Assembly (NCBI GenBank): GCA_016876055.1
Contig: VHDM01000017.1
Span: forward strand, 1 to 19,075
Length of the DNA stretch: 19,075 nt
Direction of reading: 5' to 3'
From: Verrucomicrobiota bacterium
GTDB lineage: Bacteria; Verrucomicrobiota; Verrucomicrobiia; Methylacidiphilales; Verrucolacustridaceae
This document shows, piece by piece, positions 14,266-19,075 of the stretch. Each line of letters begins with the position of its first letter. The stretch's first letter is position 1. Under the pieces are notes generated by a model, which saw only the letters and a program-made list of their open reading frames with translations, was not told the origin of the DNA and made no database searches. The position numbers were made by a program, and so were the translations under genes.

Positions 14266-15095
14266 TTTCCCGTCCTCCCACGATGGCCCCACACCGTGAT
14301 CTTGTTCTGGGTAGCCAAACGCTTCACCTCCTCCACTTTCAGCACCAGCGTCCGCCCCGCCTCCAGCACAACCACCCTGACCTTGCCCTCCGCGGCACTT
14401 TGGATGGTCCGTGGCCCGATCACCGGCACGTCGAAGCGCATGTCCTGCGTCGGCGAGGTCACCTTCAGCGCGGTCGCATCCTGCCCGGCAATCTGGCCGC
14501 CCCGTTTCAGCGTCGCATCCGTCCCGTCAAAACCCTCCACCGCCATCACCGTCCCCTTCCGCACCACCAAACTCTGGCCGATGTTCATTCGCGCGAGCGA
14601 CTTTGCCAGCGGCCATCCAAATTGGATGTCGGCCGAAAGATGCCGCGGCGGCTGCGGCCCTGCGATCAGCCCCGGCTTGGCCAGATGCTCTTCCATAAAA
14701 GTCGTCGCCGGCAGGACACGAATGCCAGCATTTTCCAGCTCCCTCACGACCGCGCCAAACAACGTTGCCGCATTGCGCTCTTTCAACTGCGCCAGAATCC
14801 AGAGCGCCTTCAGGTCAGGCCGCAGGTCGTACAGACGCTTCGGCGTAATCTGCCCGGCGAAGATGGCCCGATCCACCCCCTGCTTTTTGAAGAACTTCAC
14901 CAGCCCGCCCAACTGCCCCACCCGCAACCACTCCGCCGGGCGGCCCCGCGACGCCACCGAGGCCTCGGTCTCCCCTTCCCAGGCGGCCACCACCAACTCC
15001 TCCTTTGCCTCCCGGGCGCCATCCAACACCATGCTCGGGTAGACCCCTCGGCCGGCGATCAACCCAATTCTGCCTTGCTTCAAGGATTTAGGCAT
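14262..15095 (-). CDS. lpxI: UDP-2,3-diacylglucosamine pyrophosphatase LpxI
   Basis: LpxI splits UDP-2,3-diacylglucosamine to lipid X and UMP, replacing LpxH in bacteria that lack it. The 277-residue protein fits the family (formerly DUF1009). It has GRIGLIAGRGVYP at the N terminus, then AIFAGQITPKRLYDLRPDLKAL, ADIQFGWPLAKSLARMNIGQ (155-174) and VVRKGTVMAVEGFDGTDATLKRGG. QDMRFDVPVIGPRTI near 217-231 probably carries the catalytic aspartate (Asp222, by comparison with Asp225 of the Caulobacter enzyme as I remember it). It is the first gene of an operon with a Gfo/Idh dehydrogenase and lpxB, the enzyme that uses its product. Divergent nusA lies 155 bp away. The upstream Shine-Dalgarno sequence is poor. 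Confidence 0.9.
   Translation of the reverse strand: MPKSLKQGRIGLIAGRGVYPSMVLDGAREAKEELVVAAWEGETEASVASRGRPAEWLRVGQLGGLVKFFKKQGVDRAIFAGQITPKRLYDLRPDLKALWILAQLKERNAATLFGAVVRELENAGIRVLPATTFMEEHLAKPGLIAGPQPPRHLSADIQFGWPLAKSLARMNIGQSLVVRKGTVMAVEGFDGTDATLKRGGQIAGQDATALKVTSPTQDMRFDVPVIGPRTIQSAAEGKVRVVVLEAGRTLVLKVEEVKRLATQNKITVWGHRGRTGK
14274..14279 (-). promoter_or_regulatory. Ribosome binding site for the Gfo/Idh gene
   Basis: On the minus strand GGGAGG lies eight bases before the ATG at 14265, inside the last codons of lpxI. It is one of the few strong Shine-Dalgarno sequences in the window and decides between this start and the in-frame ATG 27 bases further upstream. Confidence 0.7.
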
Positions 15096-15119
15096 ACGGA
15101 AGGCGCCTTGTTTCGTGGA

Positions 15120-15147
15120 TTGACCGGATTCTGCATTTGGTTATGAT
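15120..15147 (+). promoter_or_regulatory. Sigma70-type promoter for nusA-infB-rbfA
   Basis: TTGACC at 15120-15125 and TATGAT at 15142-15147 match the -35 and -10 consensus in five of six bases each, with a 16-base spacer. Transcription should begin near 15153-15155, leaving a leader of just under 100 bases before nusA. It is the best promoter-like pair I see in the window. The -10 region also reads TATCAT on the other strand and might serve lpxI, but I find no good -35 box there. Confidence 0.65.
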
Positions 15148-15176
15148 ATTCAAGGAGTTGACTCTCGGCGGTGGTT

Positions 15177-15210
15177 GGGTGGGAACTCGAGTGGTTTCCA
15201 CCCTTTTTTT
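15177..15210 (+). terminator. Terminator-like hairpin in the nusA leader (possible attenuator)
   Basis: GGGTGGGAA at 15177-15185 pairs with TTTCCACCC at 15195-15203 (nine pairs, one G-T) around a nine-base loop, followed directly by seven T at 15204-15210. The T tract is on the nusA strand only. It lies after the promoter at 15120-15147 and 40 bases before the nusA start. All upstream genes face the other way, so there is no earlier plus-strand transcript that it would need to stop. This fits a leader attenuator or the end of a roughly 55-base short RNA. Confidence 0.65.
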
Positions 15211-15250
15211 CGCCAAAAGCCTTCTCCCATAACTCAAACACGGAAACAAT

Positions 15251-16513
15251 ATGAACACTCAAGACTTTCTCACGGTACTCGATTACATGGAAAAGGAGAA
15301 GGGCATTAGCCGGAAAGTCATGGCCTCCGTGATCGAAAGCGCTCTCGTCACCGCCGCCCACAAAACCTACCCGCTCGAGACCGAGGTTCGCGTCGCCCTC
15401 GACGCCAAGACCGGTAAGATCCAGATGTTCGCCAAGCTCAAGGCCACCGACCGCGCCCGCCCGAATCCCGAGGAGATCTCCATCGTCAAAGCCCGCTCCG
15501 TCAACCCCTCCGCCCGCCTCGGCGATCTCGTTGAGATCGAACTCGATGCCAAGCAGTTCGGCCGCATCGCCGCCCAGGTCTTCAAGCAGGCCATGAACCA
15601 GAACCTCCGCTCCATCGAAAAAACCATGATCATGGAGGAGTTCCAGGGCCGCGTCGGCGACATTGTCGCCGGCACCGTCCGCCGTTTCGACCGGGCCGAC
15701 GTCGTCATCGATCTCGGCAAGTTCGAGGGAATCATGCCCGCCCGCGAACGCGTCCCCACCGAGGAGTACACCCCCGGCGAACGCATCCGCGCCCTTGTCC
15801 TCGCCGTCCAACAGGGCCAACGCGGCCCGGAGATCATTCTCTCCCGCGCCAGCCATGACTTCGTGCGGCGCCTCCTCAGCCTCGAGGTCGCCGAGTTGGC
15901 TGATGGCGTCGTCCAGATCAAGTCCCTCGCCCGCGAGCCCGGCTTCCGCACCAAGATCGCCGTCTGGTCGGATGTCGAAAAAGTTGACCCCGTCGGTGCC
16001 TGCGTCGGCATCCGCGGTTCCCGCGTGAAGAACATCGTCCGCGAGCTCAACAACGAGAAGGTCGACCTGTTCCGCTGGTCTCCCAACATTCACGAGCTCG
16101 TCATCGAAGCCCTGAAACCGGCCAAGCTCCGCAAGATCGAGATCGACGAGACCAGCCACCGCGTCCGCGCCCTCGTCGACGCCGAAAACCTTTCCCTCGC
16201 CATCGGCCGCAAAGGCCACAACGCCCGCCTCGCCAGTCGCCTCACCGGTTGGCATATCGACGTCGAGGAGGACAAGACCGAGGTCGTCGGCTTCGAGCAG
16301 AAACTCGAGCAGGCCGTTCAAAGCCTCGCCACCGCCCTCGGCATCGAAGTCGCACTCGCCCAGAAGATCGCCTCGGTCGGCTTCAGCACGGTGGAAGCCC
16401 TCGTCGAGGCGACCGAGACTGACCTTGCGGAAGCCGTTCCCGACCTCACCCCCGAACAAGCCAAGGAGATCCTGACTAAGGCCCAGGCGGCCCTCGCAGC
16501 CGCCAAGTCCTAA
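15251..16513 (+). CDS. nusA: Transcription termination/antitermination factor NusA
   Basis: NusA binds RNA polymerase, promotes pausing and hairpin-dependent termination, and takes part in antitermination of rRNA operons. Domains of the 420-residue protein are in the usual order: polymerase-binding N-terminal domain (1-130), S1 domain (about 135-200, GDIVAGTVRRFDRADVVIDL), KH1 with GIRGSR at 253-258, and KH2 with AIGRKGHNARLA at 317-328. A single helix-hairpin-helix-type region lies at about 355-415 (LATALGIEVALAQKIASVGF). E. coli NusA (495) has two acidic repeats at the end; here there is one. It is the first gene of the operon, with no rimP upstream. The ATG follows CACGGAAACA, a weak Shine-Dalgarno sequence. 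infB starts 18 bases after its stop. Confidence 0.95.
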   Translation: MNTQDFLTVLDYMEKEKGISRKVMASVIESALVTAAHKTYPLETEVRVALDAKTGKIQMFAKLKATDRARPNPEEISIVKARSVNPSARLGDLVEIELDAKQFGRIAAQVFKQAMNQNLRSIEKTMIMEEFQGRVGDIVAGTVRRFDRADVVIDLGKFEGIMPARERVPTEEYTPGERIRALVLAVQQGQRGPEIILSRASHDFVRRLLSLEVAELADGVVQIKSLAREPGFRTKIAVWSDVEKVDPVGACVGIRGSRVKNIVRELNNEKVDLFRWSPNIHELVIEALKPAKLRKIEIDETSHRVRALVDAENLSLAIGRKGHNARLASRLTGWHIDVEEDKTEVVGFEQKLEQAVQSLATALGIEVALAQKIASVGFSTVEALVEATETDLAEAVPDLTPEQAKEILTKAQAALAAAKS

Positions 16514-16531
16514 GTCCCTCCCCCCGCCGGC

Positions 16532-18580
16532 ATGGCCACCTCGTCCGCCAAAAAGACGCCAGCCACGGAAGGGGCTACCGCCGCGCCCAAAAAGCCCCGC
16601 GCCACTAAGGCCGCTGCCGGTAAGGAAGCGCCGGCCAAGAAAACCACCGCCAAGACCAAGGCTGCGGCCACCGCTGCCCCGGCGGAACCCGCGCCTGTAG
16701 CTCCCGCCGCGGTTGCCACACCCGCACCTGAGCCCGCGGCCGTCTCTGCCGCCGTCGAAACCCCGGTCGCCGAGAGCGTCGTCGACGAATCCAAGATCAT
16801 CCAGATGAAGCCGCCGATCCAGGTCCGCGACCTGGCCACCCGGCTCAACCTGAAACCCTTCCAGCTCATCCACGAGCTGATGGAGATGAATGTTTTCGCC
16901 ACGCTCAACCAGACGCTCGAGGAGCCCGTCGCCAAAAAGATTTGCGAAAAGCGCGGCTTCGTCTTCATGGCGGAAAAACGCAAGGAAGGCGGCGGCGTCC
17001 ATAAGGTCGCGCCCGTCGTCGAGCCGCCCAAACCCAAGCCCGTCCTTTCCGCCAACCTCAAGCCGCGTCCGCCGGTCGTCACCTTCATGGGTCACGTCGA
17101 CCACGGCAAAACCTCCCTGCTCGACGCCATCCGCCGCACCAAGGTTGCCGCGGGCGAGGCCGGCGGCATCACCCAGCACATCGGCGCCTACTCCGTAAAG
17201 CGCGGCAACCAGAGCATCACCTTCCTCGACACCCCCGGCCACGAGGCTTTCACCGCCATGCGCGCCCGCGGGGCCACCGTCACGGACATCGTCGTCCTCG
17301 TCGTCGCCGCCGATGACGGCATCAAGCCCCAGACCCTCGAGGCCCTCAAGCACGCCCAGGCCGCCAAGGTCACCGTGATGGTCGCGATCAACAAGATCGA
17401 CCTTCCTGGAGCCAACCTCGACCGCGTAAAGGGACAATTGCAGGAACAGGGCCTCGCCCCCGAGGAGTGGGGCGGCCAGACCGTCGTTTGCGAAGTTTCC
17501 GCCACTAAGGGCACCGGCATCGAAAAGCTTCTCGAGATGATCGGCTTGCAGGCTGATGTGCTCGAGCTGCGTGCCGACCCCACCGGCCATGCCCGCGCCC
17601 GCGTCATTGAGACCCAGATCGAGACCGGCCGCGGCCCCACCTCCACCGTTCTTGTCCAACAGGGCAACCTGAAAGTCGGCGACTCCTTCGTTTGTGGACC
17701 TCACATGGGCAAAGTGAAGGCCCTCCTCAGCGATACCGGCGAAAGCATCAAGGAAGCCGGGCCGTCCACCCCTGCCCGCATCATCGGCATCACCGGCGCT
17801 CCGGCGCCTGGCGAAGAGGTCGTCGTCGTCGGATCTGAGCGTGAGGCGCGCTCCATCATGGAAGAGCGACAGGAGGCCGACCGCACCACCCGTCTCGCCG
17901 CCGGCCCCACCGGCACGCCCGGCAACGTCACCTTGGAAAATCTTTTCGCCAGCATCGCCGAGGGGCAGAAGAAGTGCCTCAGGATCATCCTTAAGGGCGA
18001 CGTGCAGGGCTCCGTCGAGGCTATCACCGAATCCCTCCGCAAGATCCAGAGCCAGAAGATCGATCTCGATATCGTCCTCTCCGCTATCGGCCCGATCTCC
18101 GAGTCCGACATTCTTCTCGCCAAGGCCTCCGGCGCCGTCGTCATCGGCTTCAACACCAAGACCGACAACTCCGCCGCCAACGCCGCCAAGCGCGAGGGCA
18201 TCCAGATCAAGCTGTTCAGCATCATTTACGAGCTGGTCGACCAGGTGAAGGAAGCCATGACCGGCATGCTCGATCCGGAACTGCGCGAAACCCCGTTGGG
18301 CACCGCGATCGTCAAAAAGGTGTTCGAGCTCTCCAAGTTCATGGTCGCCGGCTCCCAGGTGCAGAGCGGCCGGATCACCAAGAGCGGCCGCGCCCGCGTC
18401 ATCCGCAAGAAGCAGCCGATTTACGACGGCGGCGTCGTCACCCTCAAGCGGTTCCAGGAGGACGTCAACGAGGTGCGTCAAGGCCTCGAGTGCGGAATCC
18501 GGCTGGGCAATTTCGACGAGTACGAGGAAGGCGACATCATCGAGTGCTACCAGCTCGAAAAAGTCCCCCAAACCCTCTGA
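16532..18580 (+). CDS. infB: Translation initiation factor IF-2
   Basis: IF-2 is the GTPase that places fMet-tRNA on the 30S subunit and promotes 50S joining. The first 90 or so of 682 residues are a flexible Ala/Lys/Pro-rich tail. An IF2-N type domain follows (RDLATRLNLKPFQLIHEL, 99-116). The G domain has G1 GHVDHGKTS (187-195), the switch II element DTPGHEAF (233-240), G4 NKID (287-290) and SATKGTGI as G5. Then come domain II, domain III (LKGDVQGSVEAITESL) and the C-terminal fMet-tRNA-binding domain near GRITKSGRARVIR. It is compact, nearer B. subtilis (716) than E. coli (890). No Shine-Dalgarno sequence precedes the ATG; the 18-base gap after nusA is C-rich. nusA and rbfA flank it as in many bacteria, but ylxR and rplGA-like genes are absent. 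Confidence 0.96.
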   Translation: MATSSAKKTPATEGATAAPKKPRATKAAAGKEAPAKKTTAKTKAAATAAPAEPAPVAPAAVATPAPEPAAVSAAVETPVAESVVDESKIIQMKPPIQVRDLATRLNLKPFQLIHELMEMNVFATLNQTLEEPVAKKICEKRGFVFMAEKRKEGGGVHKVAPVVEPPKPKPVLSANLKPRPPVVTFMGHVDHGKTSLLDAIRRTKVAAGEAGGITQHIGAYSVKRGNQSITFLDTPGHEAFTAMRARGATVTDIVVLVVAADDGIKPQTLEALKHAQAAKVTVMVAINKIDLPGANLDRVKGQLQEQGLAPEEWGGQTVVCEVSATKGTGIEKLLEMIGLQADVLELRADPTGHARARVIETQIETGRGPTSTVLVQQGNLKVGDSFVCGPHMGKVKALLSDTGESIKEAGPSTPARIIGITGAPAPGEEVVVVGSEREARSIMEERQEADRTTRLAAGPTGTPGNVTLENLFASIAEGQKKCLRIILKGDVQGSVEAITESLRKIQSQKIDLDIVLSAIGPISESDILLAKASGAVVIGFNTKTDNSAANAAKREGIQIKLFSIIYELVDQVKEAMTGMLDPELRETPLGTAIVKKVFELSKFMVAGSQVQSGRITKSGRARVIRKKQPIYDGGVVTLKRFQEDVNEVRQGLECGIRLGNFDEYEEGDIIECYQLEKVPQTL

Positions 18581-18594
18581 TCGTCGGACGTTTC

Positions 18595-18618
18595 TTAATC
18601 TTCATCTTCATCTTAATC
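18595..18618 (+). repeat. Four tandem hexamers (TTMATC) before rbfA
   Basis: TTAATC, TTCATC, TTCATC and TTAATC follow one another without interruption in the 47-base gap between infB and rbfA, ending nine bases before the rbfA ATG. The stretch is pyrimidine-rich and has no purine-rich Shine-Dalgarno sequence. It may act as an S1-type ribosome-binding leader or may simply be a short slipped-strand repeat. Confidence 0.6.
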
Positions 18619-18627
18619 TAACCCCCT

Positions 18628-18984
18628 ATGTCATCCCGCCGACTAGTCCGAGTCTCTGAATCAATTCGCGGCGTTCTCGCCCGGCTCGTCAGCCGGGAGC
18701 GCACCTTGGAAGGAATGCTTCTCACCATCACCGGCGTGGATGTAAGCCCTGATCTTCGCCACGCTACCGTTTTCGTTTCCCATCTCGACGGCCGCACACC
18801 TGACGAGCAGATCCTCCACGACCTGAACGCCCTCAAGGAGGAGTGGCAGTCGGAAATCAACAAGGCCCTGCACATCAAATACACCCCCAAGCTCCACTTT
18901 AAGTTCGACGAGGCCCAGAAGCGCGGCGACCGGATCCTTCAGATCATATCCGAGCTCGAACCCCCCGCCGAAGAGAAATCCTAA
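18628..18984 (+). CDS. rbfA: 30S ribosome-binding factor A
   Basis: RbfA is a small KH-like protein that helps the 16S rRNA 5' end mature and the 30S subunit become competent at low temperature. The 118-residue sequence fits the family in length and order: RVSESIRGVLARLVSRE at the N terminus, LLTITGVDVSPDLRHATVFVS as the central strands, and INKALHIKYTPKLHFKFDEAQKRGDRILQII at the end. The expected KH-type RNA-binding kink region lies before HIKYTPKL. It follows infB after 47 bases, as in E. coli and B. subtilis. The ATG has no Shine-Dalgarno sequence, only the tandem-hexamer leader. truB, the usual next gene, would lie beyond the window. Confidence 0.92.
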   Translation: MSSRRLVRVSESIRGVLARLVSRERTLEGMLLTITGVDVSPDLRHATVFVSHLDGRTPDEQILHDLNALKEEWQSEINKALHIKYTPKLHFKFDEAQKRGDRILQIISELEPPAEEKS

Positions 18985-19026
18985 ACCCGCGTTTGTTTTG
19001 GCCTAAGTAACGTTTTTGCCTGGTAG

Positions 19027-19048
19027 GGGCGGTTGTCCCTAACCGCCC
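19027..19048. repeat. REP-like perfect hairpin after rbfA
   Basis: GGGCGGTT at 19027-19034 and AACCGCCC at 19041-19048 form a perfect eight-base-pair stem around GTCCCT, with TAG just before it. There is no T run after it on either strand, so it is not a classic terminator. The TAGGG start and GC-rich palindrome recall short intergenic palindromes that recur in many genomes. The 91 bases after rbfA hold no open reading frame I would call. Confidence 0.5.
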
Positions 19049-19075
19049 GAACCTAATCCTCATCCTTCCACCTAA

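Noticed and set aside
14266..14292. Earlier ATG for the Gfo/Idh gene
   Set aside because: It lies inside lpxI and adds nine residues before the Rossmann strand, while GGGAGG supports the ATG at 14265.
15080..18571. A 3.5-kb open frame on the minus strand opposite nusA and infB, able to encode 1163 residues
   Set aside because: The translation is low-complexity (Gly, Asp, Leu, Val rich) with no motif and mirrors the codon bias of the high-GC genes on the other strand. nusA and infB are certain, so it is a shadow.
1..19075. CRISPR array, toxin-antitoxin pair, defence island or biosynthetic cluster
   Set aside because: No spaced repeat array, no nuclease, helicase or reverse transcriptase genes, and nearly all space is filled by recognised housekeeping genes.

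Overview
The window is a dense, high-GC stretch of chromosome from a Gram-negative bacterium. Lipid A genes (lpxI, lpxB) and a LolA-like periplasmic protein point to an outer membrane. The core is housekeeping: nusA-infB-rbfA, glnE, thiamine thiazole genes, ispA and a tRNA. Protein sequence style, lpxI beside a Gfo/Idh dehydrogenase and lpxB, nusA without rimP, and sparse Shine-Dalgarno sequences make me favour a Verrucomicrobiota (PVC-group) member. That placement is an inference (about 0.6). I see no phage, plasmid, CRISPR or intact insertion sequence.

Layout. (1) 1-1634: a tRNA-Thr(CGT) cut by the window edge, then patD (aminobutyraldehyde dehydrogenase) ending in a terminator that lies inside a ~60 bp inverted-repeat element. 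(2) 1661-7529, minus strand: a tight operon transcribed LolA-like protein, PHP phosphoesterase, rhomboid protease, glnE, renalase-like FAD oxidoreductase. Its last three junctions are 4-base GTGA overlaps, and its second gene starts with TTG. (3) 7548-8918, plus strand: a PAP2 phosphatase and a family 2 glycosyltransferase, starting only 18 bp from the divergent LolA-like gene. (4) 8915-11034, minus strand: thiG-thiH-thiS in that transcription order. (5) 11127-12005, plus strand: ispA. A convergent gap follows, holding a 17-bp direct repeat around a hairpin. (6) 12134-15095, minus strand: lpxI, a Gfo/Idh dehydrogenase and lpxB, joined by ATGA overlaps. (7) 15120-18984, plus strand: a good sigma70-type promoter, a terminator-like hairpin in the leader, then nusA, infB and rbfA. 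A REP-like hairpin follows rbfA.

How the genes work together. LpxI makes 2,3-diacylglucosamine-1-phosphate and LpxB condenses it into the lipid A disaccharide. The dehydrogenase between them may modify the UDP-amino sugar. IspA supplies prenyl diphosphates for quinones and undecaprenyl carrier, while the PAP2/glycosyltransferase pair probably acts on polyprenyl or lipid A phosphates. GlnE tunes glutamine synthetase to nitrogen status, and PatD recovers GABA from putrescine. NusA, IF2 and RbfA join transcription to ribosome maturation and initiation.

I do not see a clearly new multi-gene system. The points most worth a second look are the terminator-like hairpin between the nusA promoter and nusA, the Gfo/Idh gene inside the lipid A operon (a GnnA candidate), the 17-bp repeat pair at 12034-12112, and the repeated pyrimidine-rich leaders around rbfA.
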